Source: Bhargavaea massiliensis
Lineage (GTDB): Bacteria > Bacillota > Bacilli > Bacillales_A > Planococcaceae
Assembly (NCBI RefSeq): GCF_018390575.1
Contig: NZ_JAHBCJ010000002.1
Location: forward strand, 330,811-394,810
DNA length: 64,000 nt
Direction of reading: 5' to 3'
Made by a program: the position numbers and the translations under genes. Under the pieces are notes generated by a model, which worked only from the letters and a program-made list of their open reading frames with translations, searched no databases and was not told the origin of the DNA. Positions 7,282 to 16,247 of the stretch are shown here, piece after piece. Position 1 is the first letter of the stretch. Each line of letters starts with the position of its first letter.

Positions 7282-8081
7282 GGTATTCGATTCAATCGCG
7301 GGGCGATGATCTTTCCAATGATCTGGCAGCACGGGCCAAACAGTATTTGACTGACTTCGGCCTTGTATACGATGAAAAGGAACCGGAAATCGTCCTGACG
7401 ATCGGAGGAGACGGGACGCTTCTTCATGCCTTCCACCGATACCGCGACCGGCTGTCGGACACAGCATTTGTCGGTGTGCACACCGGTCATCTCGGCTTTT
7501 ATGCCGACTGGCAACCGCCGGAAATCGAAAAGCTGGTGATTTCAATTGCCAAGCACGACTTTGATGTAATTGAGTATCCGCTTTTGGAAGTGGCCATACA
7601 GTACCGCAATGATATGAACGATGCTGTTTATCTGGCGATGAACGAGTCGACTGTCAAATCACCGGATGTCACACTCGTCATGGACGTTGAATTGAATGGA
7701 ATGCCGTTCGAACGTTTCCGGGGTGACGGGCTTTGCGTCTCGACGCCATCAGGCAGCACAGCCTACAACAAATCGCTCGGCGGGGCGATCATCCATCCTG
7801 CCTTGCCCGCCATGCAGTTGACAGAAATGGCATCCATCAACAACCGGGTGTTCCGGACAGTCGGCTCGCCGCTCGTCCTGCCGGCCCATCACACCTGTGT
7901 TCTGAAGCCGGTGAAAGGGCCCGATTTTATGGTGACGGTCGACCATCTGCACCTCCTCCACAAAGATGTCAAGACGATCAGCTACCGGGTTGCGGACGAA
8001 CGGGTCCGTTTTGCGCGCTTCCGGCCGTTTCCGTTCTGGAAGCGGGTCCATGACTCCTTCATTGACAGCGATGTCCGCTGA
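7278..8081 (+). CDS. nadK: NAD kinase
   Basis: 267 residues. Phosphorylates NAD to NADP with ATP or polyphosphate. The GGDGT motif is at 43-47, followed by AMNEST and the [17 protein letters not shown] glycine-rich loop of the family. The start overlaps the relQ stop (ATGA) and the end overlaps the pseudouridine synthase start, so the three genes form one operon as in B. subtilis yjbM-yjbN-yjbO. Confidence 0.96.
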   Translation: MRYSIQSRGDDLSNDLAARAKQYLTDFGLVYDEKEPEIVLTIGGDGTLLHAFHRYRDRLSDTAFVGVHTGHLGFYADWQPPEIEKLVISIAKHDFDVIEYPLLEVAIQYRNDMNDAVYLAMNESTVKSPDVTLVMDVELNGMPFERFRGDGLCVSTPSGSTAYNKSLGGAIIHPALPAMQLTEMASINNRVFRTVGSPLVLPAHHTCVLKPVKGPDFMVTVDHLHLLHKDVKTISYRVADERVRFARFRPFPFWKRVHDSFIDSDVR

Positions 8082-8982
8082 TAACCGATTCAGGCTTTCC
8101 TACATTGCGAAGGCTGACGGTGTCGGATTACGGGACTTCCTGGCGGAGAGCGGCATTTCGCGCAGAACCCTGACTGCCGTCAAATATAGGGGCGGGGAAA
8201 TATTGGTTAATGGCAAGGAAAAGACGGTTCGGCATACGCTTCGGGCCGGGGATGTGGTCACTGTCATTTTTCCGCCGGAAAAGCCGTCAGAAGGGCTTTT
8301 CCCGGAGAAAGGCAATCTTTCGGTGCTTTATGAGGACGAGTCATTGCTTATTCTGGACAAGCCGGCCGGGCAGGCGACCATCCCTTCAAGAGATGCGCCG
8401 TCCGGCACGCTTGCCAACTATGTTGCGGGAAGGTTTAGGACAGAAGGGACACCGGCGACGGTGCATATCGTCACACGGCTAGACCGTGAGACTTCTGGAA
8501 TCGTCTGCATCGCAAAAAACCGCCACATCCATCATCTCATGTCAGAAAAGATGAAGGCGGGCGGCGTTCACAAGCGGTATGAAGCGATTGTGCGCGGCAG
8601 TTTCAGCAACTGCCATTTCTTTATCGATGAGCCGATCGGACGAAAAGAAGACAGCATCATCGAGCGGATGGTGCGTCCCGACGGCCAGCGGGCCACCACA
8701 GAAGTCCGGGTGTTGGAAACAGCCGGGCCCCGTGGCGGGGAATTTTCTCTGCTATCGGTAATTCTCCATTCGGGCAGGACCCACCAGATTCGCGTACACC
8801 TTGCCCATATCGGTCATCCGATAGAAGGAGATACGTTATACGGTGGCAGCACGGAACGGATCGGACGCCAGGCGCTCCATTGTGCCGGGCTGTCATTTAG
8901 TCATCCGCTCAGCGGCATACCTATTAAAATCGTCAGCGGCGTGCCGGACGACATGGCGGCAGCTGCCGACTTTAACAGGTAA
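8071..8982 (+). CDS. RluA/RluD-family pseudouridine synthase (YjbO)
   Basis: 303 residues. An S4-like N-terminal part ([21 protein letters not shown]) is followed by the RluA catalytic domain with the RLDRETSG motif, catalytic Asp138. It isomerises uridine in RNA; the exact position modified cannot be told from sequence. The start is uncertain: ATG 8071 overlaps the nadK end and gives the usual short N-terminus, while ATG 8050 is in frame and has a weak upstream GGAAGCGG. The 3' end overlaps the convergent prpE by 11 bases. Confidence 0.88.
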   Translation: MSADNRFRLSYIAKADGVGLRDFLAESGISRRTLTAVKYRGGEILVNGKEKTVRHTLRAGDVVTVIFPPEKPSEGLFPEKGNLSVLYEDESLLILDKPAGQATIPSRDAPSGTLANYVAGRFRTEGTPATVHIVTRLDRETSGIVCIAKNRHIHHLMSEKMKAGGVHKRYEAIVRGSFSNCHFFIDEPIGRKEDSIIERMVRPDGQRATTEVRVLETAGPRGGEFSLLSVILHSGRTHQIRVHLAHIGHPIEGDTLYGGSTERIGRQALHCAGLSFSHPLSGIPIKIVSGVPDDMAAAADFNR

Positions 8983-9718
8983 ATTCGCTGAATTTCTCCG
9001 GCTGAAACGGTTGCCTGGAAGGAACGCTCACCACCGTTTTTTCAGGATAGCGGAGGGCGCTCAATTTTCCGCCGAACACGCAACCGGTATCAATATTGAC
9101 CGTATTGTTCGTAAAGCGGCATTCCGCGACGGGAGTATGACCATATACAATAAACGGTCTGCCTTTGTAGTGTTTTGCCCAGTCTCGCCTTAGCGGGCGG
9201 CCGTCTGGCAGGGTTTCGCCGGTAATGTCCCCGTACAAGACAAAAGTTCGCAGCCGGCTGCCCTCTTTCCTGCCGATCAGGTCCTCCCGGATCCCGGCAT
9301 GGGCGATGATCAGTTTTCCGTCATCCAGCATCTGATAGAGCGGGAGCGATTCGTAAAAGCGGATATAACGCTTGCGGATATGCTCCCGCTCCTTTCCTGA
9401 GAGGGCTCCGAGTTCTGCTACTGTAGTTTCCAGACCGTGCTTTTGCTGGACGTTGTTGCCGAGCATGTACCGGTAAAGTTTGTTGCAATGATTTCCCGGG
9501 GAATAAATCAGTTGGCCGGCATCTTGCAGTTCAAATAGGAATTTCAGCATCTCAACTGACTTTGGGCCGCGGTCCGTCGCATCGCCGACAAAGGCGGGCA
9601 ACCGGCCTTCCGGATGGATGCAGCGTCCGTTTGCCATGCGGTAGCCGAGTTTTTCAAACAGCTCCAGAAATTCTTCGTAGCAACCGTGAAGGTCACCGAA
9701 TATATCTAACTTCAACAT
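8972..9718 (-). CDS. prpE: Bis(5'-nucleosyl)-tetraphosphatase PrpE
   Basis: 248-residue metallophosphatase with GDLHG at 8-12, GDATDRGP from 45 and GNHC at 75-78. The PrpE family hydrolyses diadenosine tetraphosphate asymmetrically and has been linked to spore germination in B. subtilis. The GNHC variant of GNHE is usual in this family. It is convergent with the pseudouridine synthase gene and divergent from mgtE. Confidence 0.92.
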   Translation of the reverse strand: MLKLDIFGDLHGCYEEFLELFEKLGYRMANGRCIHPEGRLPAFVGDATDRGPKSVEMLKFLFELQDAGQLIYSPGNHCNKLYRYMLGNNVQQKHGLETTVAELGALSGKEREHIRKRYIRFYESLPLYQMLDDGKLIIAHAGIREDLIGRKEGSRLRTFVLYGDITGETLPDGRPLRRDWAKHYKGRPFIVYGHTPVAECRFTNNTVNIDTGCVFGGKLSALRYPEKTVVSVPSRQPFQPEKFSEFTC

Positions 9719-9840
9719 GAAAACACCTCATTCCGCACTGATGTTCAGAAAACGACTTTATTTGAGTCTACCCCATACTGCCGTTCTCCAACACGGCACA
9801 TATAGATTTGCGGAAGGATTGATCGAAAGGAGGGCCCGGC

Positions 9841-11214
9841 ATGCCGGAAGCACTGAATGAGCAGGAAGAGACTTATATTGACGAGGATCTGGTCACCCGA
9901 TTATTGGAGGAAGGGGATCCCGAGGCATTCAGGGAGGAATTCCTCGCAGGCCACCCGTATGACCAGGCAAAATACTATGAAAAAGCCGGGCCCGAACTTC
10001 GCCGGAAAATGTACGAATTTCTATCGCCAAAGGAACTGGCGGAGATTTTCGAAGTATCCGAGATTGCGGACGACGAATTTGACGAATACCTGAGCGAAAT
10101 GGATACCCGATATGCGGCGGACATGTTCGCCGGCATGTACGCAGACAATGCGGTTGACGTGCTGAATGAGCTGGATAAGTCCAAGGTCCTGACTTACCTG
10201 ACCCTGATGGACGACGAGGACGCCGGTGAGATCAAGGACCTTCTGCATTACGAGGAGTACACGGCAGGCGCGATCATGACGACGGAATATGTCACGATCC
10301 CCAAAAATTCGACGGTCCGCTCCGCGATGACCATCCTGAGGAACGCGGCTCCTGACGCGGAAACCATCTATTACATTTTCGTCACCGATGATGAGAACCG
10401 TCTGGCGGGCGTCGTGTCGCTGAGGGATATGATCATCGCGGATGAAAATGCGATTGTCTCGGATATTATGAATGAACGGGTTGTCAGTGTATTGGTCAGC
10501 GATGACCAGGAGGAAGTCGCCCGTACGATGAAGGACTATGACTTCCTCGCGATGCCGGTAGTTGATTTTCAGCAGCATCTTATCGGGATCATCACGGTCG
10601 ATGACATTATCGACGTCCTCGAAGAAGAGGCGTCCGACGACTACTCCAAACTCGCGGGTGTGTCGGATATGGACACCATCGACAGGGATCCGATTGCGGC
10701 GGCCAAAAAGCGCTTGCCCTGGCTGATCATGCTGACTTTTCTCGGAATGGTGACCGCTAATCTGATGGGCCGGTTTGAACAGACCCTCGACCAGGTCGCA
10801 CTTCTTGCGGTTTTCATCCCGCTGATCGCAGGAATGGCCGGAAACAGCGGGACACAGGCGCTTGCTGTCGCTGTAAGGGGGATCGCGACAGGTGACATCG
10901 AGAAAGAAAGCAGAGTGAAGCTGCTGATTAGGGAAGCGGGGACCGGCCTCATCTCGGGGACGGTCTGCGGCATCTTTGTCGTCGGGCTGATTTATTTTTG
11001 GAAGCATGAGCTTGTTCTCGGGCTCCTGGTCGGCGTGGCGATCGTCTGTTCCATCTTTGTGGCGACGCTGGCCGGATCCTTTATTCCGCTTTTGATGCAC
11101 CGTCTGAAAATCGACCCGGCCGTCGCATCCGGCCCGTTTATCACGACACTGAACGATATCATCAGCATCGTGATTTATCTGGGGCTTGCCACGATGTTCA
11201 TTTCCCGGTTGTGA
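9841..11214 (+). CDS. mgtE: Magnesium transporter MgtE
   Basis: 457 residues. A helical MgtE_N domain (about 35-135) is followed by paired CBS domains (about 140-265; YTAGAIMTTEYVTI and DYDFLAMPVVD), then a five-helix membrane domain from about 285 with the AGMAGNSGTQALAVA pore motif. Cytoplasmic Mg2+ binding to the N and CBS domains closes the channel in this family. AAAGGAGGG lies seven bases before the ATG. The leader is about 120 bases and shows no M-box riboswitch. Confidence 0.96.
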   Translation: MPEALNEQEETYIDEDLVTRLLEEGDPEAFREEFLAGHPYDQAKYYEKAGPELRRKMYEFLSPKELAEIFEVSEIADDEFDEYLSEMDTRYAADMFAGMYADNAVDVLNELDKSKVLTYLTLMDDEDAGEIKDLLHYEEYTAGAIMTTEYVTIPKNSTVRSAMTILRNAAPDAETIYYIFVTDDENRLAGVVSLRDMIIADENAIVSDIMNERVVSVLVSDDQEEVARTMKDYDFLAMPVVDFQQHLIGIITVDDIIDVLEEEASDDYSKLAGVSDMDTIDRDPIAAAKKRLPWLIMLTFLGMVTANLMGRFEQTLDQVALLAVFIPLIAGMAGNSGTQALAVAVRGIATGDIEKESRVKLLIREAGTGLISGTVCGIFVVGLIYFWKHELVLGLLVGVAIVCSIFVATLAGSFIPLLMHRLKIDPAVASGPFITTLNDIISIVIYLGLATMFISRL

Positions 11215-11261
11215 CAGTTGGGTACCACCCGGCATACGATGGGGAAAAAGGATGTGAGCCC

Positions 11262-11660
11262 ATGGCAGAACGAGACGGAGGGCCATTGCTGTTCGTGGAT
11301 GCACCGCCTGTTTACTTTGTCACAGAGCCGGTCTATAGCCGGGAGACGGCAGAGGAGGAAGCTCATGACGGCGGGGAAGATGAAAGTACGTCAGTCTATG
11401 AACTCCCGAAGCGCCCCGAAGAAACAGCCAAGCTCCTCACCCAGCTGCGCTTCTTGTCGCGCCCGTTCCAGCGCGAGGTGTACCGCCCGATCCAATTCCG
11501 TTTAAAAGACGGTACAGTGGTCAATGGTGAAATCCTGAATCTTGAAGAAAGCAGATTCGCTGTCAAGGGCACCAGCGAAGAGAAAATCGAAATGGAAATA
11601 TCCGTCGATGAACTGGATGCCATCTGGTGGAAAGGCAAGCCGTTCCCGTATGGAACATAA
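11262..11660 (+). CDS. Spore coat protein CotO-like
   Basis: 132 residues. The ATG at 11262 follows AAAAGGATG; the frame opens earlier at 11211 (GTG), overlapping mgtE. The C-terminal half reads LLTQLRFLSRPFQREVY, then QFRLKDGTVVNGEI, resembling the CotO signature of a short hydrophobic stretch plus an Sm-like strand pattern. An acidic N-terminus follows LLFVDAPPVYFV. Position supports the call: it faces cotZ, as cotO does in B. subtilis (yjbX-cotZ). Sequence conservation is weak, so it is CotO-like rather than certain. Confidence 0.6.
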   Translation: MAERDGGPLLFVDAPPVYFVTEPVYSRETAEEEAHDGGEDESTSVYELPKRPEETAKLLTQLRFLSRPFQREVYRPIQFRLKDGTVVNGEILNLEESRFAVKGTSEEKIEMEISVDELDAIWWKGKPFPYGT

Positions 11661-11676
11661 ATAACTGAACAACCTG

Positions 11677-11710
11677 AAGCTGGCGGACTTTGCATCCGCC
11701 GGCTTTTTTC
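11677..11710 (+). terminator. Terminator of the cotO-like gene
   Basis: AGCTGGCGGA pairs with TCCGCCGGCT around seven bases and is followed by six T residues. Confidence 0.9.
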
Positions 11711-11734
11711 TTGGTCTAATTTCCCTTGAATACA

Positions 11735-11766
11735 AAAACACCGCCCGGACGATTCCGGACGGCGGG
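11735..11766 (-). terminator. Terminator of cotZ
   Basis: On the minus strand a GC-rich stem (CCGCCGTCCGG with CCGGGCGG, imperfect) is followed by TGTTTTTGT. It is convergent with the preceding terminator. Confidence 0.7.
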
Positions 11767-11785
11767 ACACTCGAGGCGGCGGCGG

Positions 11786-12247
11786 TCAGTCGTACGGGCA
11801 CAAGTCAACAAATACATCATCGACACAGATGATTCCGCAGAAGCAGCGGATATCGACTGTGACGCAAAGCCCGGTCGCTTTCCATGGGTTTGTATTAGGG
11901 GGTGCGCTTGGATCCTTGAAGACCGCGCGAAGCATGACACAGCAGTCGCCAATGATTTTCTCAACCCGGAAGCAAGTGAAGGAATAGGTTGAAGTGCCGG
12001 ACTTTGTGCAATCAGGTTTAAACACCTTGAACGGCGTGCCGTCTTTCGTCAGCAGGTTGATGACCCGGGTATTGAACGCAGTCGGGTTGCCAAGACCGCC
12101 GAGCGGCTTTGTGAAACAGCTGGTCGGGCAGTCATCGCAGTAATCATCCGTACCGGCGTCCTGGATGTGCTTTACGGCTTTGACTACGTCGCACAGGCAG
12201 TGATCGAAGGAAGAGGAATCAAAATCTTTCTTTCCGCAACAGCTCAT
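11786..12247 (-). CDS. cotZ: Spore coat/outer crust protein CotY/CotZ family
   Basis: 153 residues, cysteine-rich (MSCCGKKD, DDCPTSC, GDCCVML, RCFCGIIC). CotY and CotZ form the disulfide-linked hexagonal lattice of the spore crust. GGAGGAGGTG precedes the ATG. One copy is present here, and I cannot separate CotY from CotZ by sequence alone; I use cotZ for its place beside the cotO-like gene. It is divergent from the spoVA operon. Confidence 0.88.
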   Translation of the reverse strand: MSCCGKKDFDSSSFDHCLCDVVKAVKHIQDAGTDDYCDDCPTSCFTKPLGGLGNPTAFNTRVINLLTKDGTPFKVFKPDCTKSGTSTYSFTCFRVEKIIGDCCVMLRAVFKDPSAPPNTNPWKATGLCVTVDIRCFCGIICVDDVFVDLCPYD

Positions 12248-12325
12248 TTCTGAACACCTCCTCCCTGTTGGTCTCTGTCTACCATATGCACCACCCAGAC
12301 AGGTGACCGGGCGAACGCACAGATT

Positions 12326-12355
12326 GCATAGGCATCAGCAGTGGCGGACATACTG
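12326..12355 (+). promoter_or_regulatory. Predicted sigma-G (or sigma-F) promoter of the spoVA operon
   Basis: GCATA at 12326-12330 and CATACTG at 12349-12355 are separated by 18 bases, close to the forespore consensus (gnATR, 17-18, CATnnTA). It lies 24 bases before the first gene. spoVA operons are sigma-G transcribed in B. subtilis. Confidence 0.65.
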
Positions 12356-12378
12356 AGTATTAAATGGGAGGTGGCGCC

Positions 12379-12780
12379 TTGAAACAGGTGTTTGCAATAG
12401 CGGGGACCTGCCTGCTGCTTGCGGGCTGCGGTTCCGGTGCCGGAGAGATCCGCGTTTCGGGCGGAGAGCCCGAGGAAAACCAAAAGGTCGAGAAAGTGCT
12501 CAAAGAAGAGGACGGCAGAATCGTCTCGGCCGTCGCGGTTTTCGTGGAGGAAGATCTTTTGGTCGGCGTACAGGTTAAACCGCTTAGCCGGTTCTCCAAG
12601 ACCAAGATTGAAGAAGAACTCACCAAAGAAATGGAAAAGGCGTTCCCGGAAGAGACTGTCACCTTGTCGGCTGATCTGAAGATTTTTTGGGAAACAGATA
12701 AGCTGGACGAGCTCGAGGAGGAAGAAAAGTTGCATAAAAAAGTGGAAACGATCAAATCTCTCTCAAAGGAAGAGACCTGA
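12379..12780 (+). CDS. YhcN/YlaJ-family sporulation lipoprotein
   Basis: 133 residues. TTG 12379 follows GGGAGGTG at five bases and yields a clean lipoprotein signal, MKQVFAIAGTCLLLAGC, with Cys17 as the lipidated residue; an in-frame ATG at 12364 overlaps the ribosome site. The rest (VEKVLKEEDGRIVSAVAVF, then a KTKIEEELTKEME helix) has the YhcN/YlaJ pattern of two alpha-beta repeats. Family members are forespore inner-membrane lipoproteins. The TGA overlaps the spoVAC ATG by one base, so it is the first gene of this spoVA operon. Confidence 0.8.
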   Translation: MKQVFAIAGTCLLLAGCGSGAGEIRVSGGEPEENQKVEKVLKEEDGRIVSAVAVFVEEDLLVGVQVKPLSRFSKTKIEEELTKEMEKAFPEETVTLSADLKIFWETDKLDELEEEEKLHKKVETIKSLSKEET

Positions 12781-13235
12781 TGGACCGCCAGGCATACTCG
12801 CAGCTTGAACAGCAGATCACGCCCAAACCTCCTTTGGCCGTGAATCTGGTGAAGGCATTCGTGACAGGCGGAATCATCTGTGCCATCGGACAGGGAATCA
12901 TGTACTTCTATATGTATTTCTTTGACTTCACGGAGCGCACTGCAGGCAATCCGACAGTAGCCACGATGATTTTCATCGCCATGCTGCTGACCGGTTTTGG
13001 AAAATACAAGCGGATCGCACAGTTTGGCGGAGCCGGGTCCGCCGTGCCGGTGACCGGATTCGGGAACGCAATGATTTCGGCAGCAATCGAACACCGCACG
13101 GAGGGATACGTGCTCGGGGTCGGCGGCAACATGTTCAAGCTGGCCGGATCGGTCATCGTGTTTGGCGTCTTTTCCGCATTTGTGGTTGCCCTCATTAAAA
13201 CGATCCTCGTGAAGTTCGGGGTGGTCGGATGGTAG
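12780..13235 (+). CDS. spoVAC: Stage V sporulation protein AC
   Basis: 151-residue membrane protein with several hydrophobic helices (VKAFVTGGIICAIGQGIMYF from about 23; VATMIFIAMLLTGFGKYKRI). SpoVAC is part of the channel that moves dipicolinic acid into the developing spore and out on germination, and acts as a mechanosensitive channel in B. subtilis. It overlaps spoVAD by seven bases. Confidence 0.95.
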   Translation: MDRQAYSQLEQQITPKPPLAVNLVKAFVTGGIICAIGQGIMYFYMYFFDFTERTAGNPTVATMIFIAMLLTGFGKYKRIAQFGGAGSAVPVTGFGNAMISAAIEHRTEGYVLGVGGNMFKLAGSVIVFGVFSAFVVALIKTILVKFGVVGW

Positions 13236-14251
13236 CAAGAGGTGTCATCCGGTTTGAAAGCAGGCCGACTATCCGTGCGGTTGCAGTGGTCGCAGGTCCG
13301 GCTGAAAAGAAGAACAGTCCGTTCAGTCAGCAATTTGACCGCCTGTACGACTCCGATCTATGCGGCCAGAAAACCAACGAGCAGGCCCACAGGCAACTGA
13401 TCGAGGATGCGTGCGACCTTGCCCTGAACAAAGCAGAAAAGACGGTCAGCGATGCAGATTATCTCGTATGCGGGGATCTTGTAAATGAGATGACCCCTTC
13501 CAATTTTGCGGCAGCCTCTACAGGCTTGCCTTATATCGGGCTATTTTCGGCTTGTGCAACCTCAACATCCGCTCTAGCCTATGCCGCTTTGCTTTCGGAA
13601 TCAGGTGCCTCATCACTCACACTGGCAGGAGCAGCCAGCCATCACAGTGCCATTGAGCGGCAGTTCAGATATCCGATCGAGTACGGATTCCAGAAGCCGC
13701 AGAATGCACAATGGACTGTAACGGCCGCCGGCATTGCTGCTGTAACCCCGCATGAGGCGGGTTATCCGTCAATCCGTCAGGCTACGATTGGCCGAGTCGT
13801 CGACTATGGCCTGACCGACCCGCTGAATATGGGCGCAGCCATGGCGCCGGCGGCGTTTGATACGTTCAGGAGGCATCTGGAGGCGGCAGGCGCGGAGCCT
13901 GAGGACTTCGATGTCATCATCACCGGCGACCTCGGTGCGATCGGAACGGAACTGTTCAGGAAAATGGCCTCGGAATCCGGATATGCAGTCGAAGAGGAGC
14001 GCTGGAGGGATGCCGGAAAAGAATTCTATGGAGGGAATCCGGATTTCTTCGCTGGTGCAAGCGGAGCGGGCTGTTCCGCGGCTGTCTATTTTTCTGACGT
14101 GTATAATCGAATGATGCAAGGGGAATACAGGCGTGTGCTCCTTATGGCGACGGGGGCTCTCCTATCTCCGCTTTCCTTCCAGCAGGGGGAGAGCATCCCG
14201 TGCACCTGTCATGCTATTGAACTGGTGATGGAAGAGGGGGGAAGCAGATGA
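13229..14251 (+). CDS. spoVAD: Stage V sporulation protein AD
   Basis: 340 residues with a thiolase-like fold; the ACATSTSALAYAALL segment resembles the nucleophile elbow of that fold. SpoVAD is the dipicolinic-acid-binding member of the SpoVA complex at the inner spore membrane. The length matches the family. It is flanked by overlapping spoVAC and spoVAE genes. Confidence 0.96.
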   Translation: MVARGVIRFESRPTIRAVAVVAGPAEKKNSPFSQQFDRLYDSDLCGQKTNEQAHRQLIEDACDLALNKAEKTVSDADYLVCGDLVNEMTPSNFAAASTGLPYIGLFSACATSTSALAYAALLSESGASSLTLAGAASHHSAIERQFRYPIEYGFQKPQNAQWTVTAAGIAAVTPHEAGYPSIRQATIGRVVDYGLTDPLNMGAAMAPAAFDTFRRHLEAAGAEPEDFDVIITGDLGAIGTELFRKMASESGYAVEEERWRDAGKEFYGGNPDFFAGASGAGCSAAVYFSDVYNRMMQGEYRRVLLMATGALLSPLSFQQGESIPCTCHAIELVMEEGGSR

Positions 14252-14610
14252 CGGCTTCTTTTTTGATTGCGTTTGTCATAGGCGGGCTGATCTGCGTGGT
14301 CGGACAATTGCTGTTTGATGTTGCAAAGCTTTCCCCCGGCCATACGCTGTGCCTGCTTGTCGTCTCGGGCGCGGTACTCGACGGATTTGGGCTTTATGAG
14401 CCATTAATTGATTTTGCTGGAGCAGGCGCGACGATCCCGATTACGTCTTTCGGAAACTCCCTTACGCACGGCGCCCTCCAGGAAGCGGAAAAGCATGGCC
14501 TTGTGGGCGTCATCACCGGCATGTTCGAAGTGACAAGTTCGGGGATCAGCGCCGCGATCCTGTTTGGTTTCATCGCTTCGCTACTGTTCCGTTCCAAAGG
14601 CCGTCCATAA
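14248..14610 (+). CDS. spoVAE: Stage V sporulation protein AE (SpoVAEb)
   Basis: 120 residues, about four membrane helices (FLIAFVIGGLICVVGQLLFD; SGISAAILFGFIASLLF). It resembles SpoVAC, as known for this pair. The last gene of the operon; ATGA overlap with spoVAD. No spoVAA, AB, AEA or AF genes are nearby. Confidence 0.95.
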   Translation: MTASFLIAFVIGGLICVVGQLLFDVAKLSPGHTLCLLVVSGAVLDGFGLYEPLIDFAGAGATIPITSFGNSLTHGALQEAEKHGLVGVITGMFEVTSSGISAAILFGFIASLLFRSKGRP

Positions 14611-14619
14611 ATTCACAGT

Positions 14620-14652
14620 CCCGTTGCCAAACCGATGGCAATGGGCTTTTTT
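14620..14652 (+). terminator. Terminator of the spoVA operon
   Basis: CCCGTTGCCA pairs with TGGCAATGGG around six bases and is followed by six T residues. Confidence 0.9.
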
Positions 14653-14737
14653 AGTATTCAAAAACAGCCGGGCAAGCGCCCTGCCACCAACCGATCTGCA
14701 GCCATACTCTACAAGGAACAGGAAAGGGGGGAGTGCA

Positions 14738-14914
14738 ATGTTCGGTTACAATTACGGCGGCGGCCACGGCGGCGGCTTTGGCGGTGGCTGGGGCTGCGGC
14801 GGCTACGGTGGCGGTGGCTACGGCGGCGGAAAGTCCTATGGCGGTTCGATGTTCGTGCTGATCGTCATCCTGTTCATCCTGCTGATCATCGTCGGCAAAA
14901 GCTATAACTGCTAA
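14738..14914 (+). CDS. YjcZ-family tiny sporulation membrane protein
   Basis: 58 residues. A glycine/tyrosine-rich N-terminal half is followed by one membrane helix (MFVLIVILFILLIIVGKSY). This is the pattern of the small YjcZ/SscA-like sporulation proteins, which often occur in several copies. GAAAGGGGGGAG precedes the ATG. CATACTCT about 28 bases upstream could be a sporulation-sigma -10 element, but no clear -35 is visible. It lies 12 bases before spoVIF and probably shares its transcript. Confidence 0.85.
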   Translation: MFGYNYGGGHGGGFGGGWGCGGYGGGGYGGGKSYGGSMFVLIVILFILLIIVGKSYNC

Positions 14915-14926
14915 GGAGGAGACGGG

Positions 14927-15184
14927 ATGAACGAGTCGCTTTTCAAGAAAATCGAGAATAAGACCGGCGTCTCGATGGATGAACTGTTTGCACTGGCAAA
15001 TGCAATCCAGCATGCCAATTTCCAGGATGAGCGTCAAGTCAGGAAAATTATCCGCAAAGTCGGGAAACTGGCGAAAAAAGACGTATCCAAACAGTTGGAA
15101 GACCAGATTGCAGAATCCATCCTGAAAAACGGCAATTCCCTGAATGTAGGGGATATCCAGCGGATGATCGATAAAAACGGCTGA
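14927..15184 (+). CDS. spoVIF: Stage VI sporulation protein F
   Basis: 85 residues: SLFKKIENKTGVSMDELFAL, then VRKIIRKVGKLAKK and a C-terminal IQRMIDKNG. This matches SpoVIF (YjcC), needed for coat assembly and spore resistance under GerE in B. subtilis. AAGGAGGAGACGGG precedes the ATG. The following yjcF-G-H block keeps the B. subtilis gene order. Confidence 0.9.
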   Translation: MNESLFKKIENKTGVSMDELFALANAIQHANFQDERQVRKIIRKVGKLAKKDVSKQLEDQIAESILKNGNSLNVGDIQRMIDKNG

Positions 15185-15192
15185 GATGTAAG

Positions 15193-15233
15193 AAAAAATC
15201 CTCGCCAGACAATTGTGTCTGACGAGGATTTTT
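15193..15233. terminator. Bidirectional terminator between spoVIF and yjcF
   Basis: AATCCTCG-C-CAGACA pairs with TGTCTG-A-CGAGGATT around a four-base loop, with A-rich and T-rich flanks so it can serve both strands. Confidence 0.9.
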
Positions 15234-15236
15234 ACT

Positions 15237-15665
15237 TTAGATCGTTTTTTCCATTACGCGATGGGGAATGCCGGCGTCCATAAATTCCGGAGATGTCACG
15301 GCGTAGCCGATCTTCTCGTAGAACGCGACGGCATGATTTTGTGCGTTCAGCCGGATTTTGCCGAGTCCGGCGTTTCGTGCATGCTCCTCCAGCATTACCA
15401 TCATCTGCTGGCCAAGGTGCCGGCCCCGGTATTCAGGGAGGACGCAGACCCGCTCGACTTTACCGACACCGTCACCGATGTCCCGGATTCTGCCGGCAGC
15501 GATCGGATGCTCTCCGTCGTAGGCGATAAAATGTACGGCATCCTGATCCAAATCATCCAGCTCGATATGAATCGGAACGCCCTGTTCCTCGACAAACACC
15601 GCCTTGCGGACGGCGAAAGCATCCTCACGCTCTGTTTCAGTCGAAGCGAGCTTCAGGCTGACCAT
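15237..15665 (-). CDS. yjcF: GNAT family N-acetyltransferase (YjcF)
   Basis: 142 residues with the GNAT fold: AVRKAVFVEEQGVPIHIELD at the N-terminus, then the acetyl-CoA loop RVCVLPEYRGRHLGQQMM, then LNAQNHAVAFYEKIGY. It is a close match to the YjcF/ElaA-type branch. The substrate is unknown. Its start lies three bases from the end of yjcG, so the two are one operon. Confidence 0.9.
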   Translation of the reverse strand: MVSLKLASTETEREDAFAVRKAVFVEEQGVPIHIELDDLDQDAVHFIAYDGEHPIAAGRIRDIGDGVGKVERVCVLPEYRGRHLGQQMMVMLEEHARNAGLGKIRLNAQNHAVAFYEKIGYAVTSPEFMDAGIPHRVMEKTI

Positions 15666-15668
15666 CGA

Positions 15669-16184
15669 TCACTCATCTCCCGACAGTGTAAAGGTTTCGT
15701 AGACAGTCCACGAACCGTCCTCGAGCTGGTAAAGGAGATGGACACGATCAATCGTTTCCCGGTGCTGGAAGTTATCCATCTTCACTTGGCCGATGATGTC
15801 GTCATGTTCTCCGTCGGACATCTTCTGGGCAATCGTGATGTGAGGGACGTACTGATGATCTTCGGTGTTTTTGATGAAATCGAGGCTGAGGGCCTCGCGG
15901 AGACCAAGGATATCATCATTCGGCTCGATCTTGAGATAAATTGCATTTGTGATCGGAGCAAACGTGCTGGCTTTCACCACATTCAGCTCGAATGGTTTTT
16001 GCTTGGATGCAACCTCCAGTAATTCGTCGGCCGCCTCCTTCATTTCCTTCCCCTCAAGCGTGAAAGGGCCCAAGATAGTCATATGGGGCGGGATCAGGGC
16101 GTAGTGTGCATCATAGCGCTTGCGGTATGTGTTGGCCCTGTCCTGCAATTCTTTGGAAGGGAATGCAACAATTCCGTACTTCAT
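15669..16184 (-). CDS. yjcG: 2H phosphoesterase family protein (YjcG)
   Basis: 171 residues, the exact length of B. subtilis YjcG as I recall it. The two HxT motifs of the 2'-5' RNA ligase/phosphoesterase fold are present: HMTI at 34-37 and HITI in the central part. The physiological substrate is unknown. It is followed by yjcF and preceded by yjcH on the same strand. Confidence 0.92.
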   Translation of the reverse strand: MKYGIVAFPSKELQDRANTYRKRYDAHYALIPPHMTILGPFTLEGKEMKEAADELLEVASKQKPFELNVVKASTFAPITNAIYLKIEPNDDILGLREALSLDFIKNTEDHQYVPHITIAQKMSDGEHDDIIGQVKMDNFQHRETIDRVHLLYQLEDGSWTVYETFTLSGDE

Positions 16185-16247
16185 GCGAAGACCTCCTTTG
16201 TATATTCTCCCTTAAGGATATCAGAAAGTTCGCCGATTGGTTAATCT

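Noticed and set aside
9719-9840. Possible M-box magnesium riboswitch before mgtE
   Set aside because: The leader is only about 120 bases and lacks the conserved M-box blocks and a terminator hairpin.
10021-11304. 427-residue minus-strand ORF
   Set aside because: It is the antisense shadow of mgtE, which has full domain support; the composition is His/Arg/Asp-rich and no ribosome site is present.
12360-13238. 292-residue minus-strand ORF
   Set aside because: Antisense to the yhcN-like gene and spoVAC; serine-rich shadow without a ribosome site.
15213-16022. 269-residue plus-strand ORF
   Set aside because: It lies antisense to yjcF and yjcG, whose catalytic motifs are intact.
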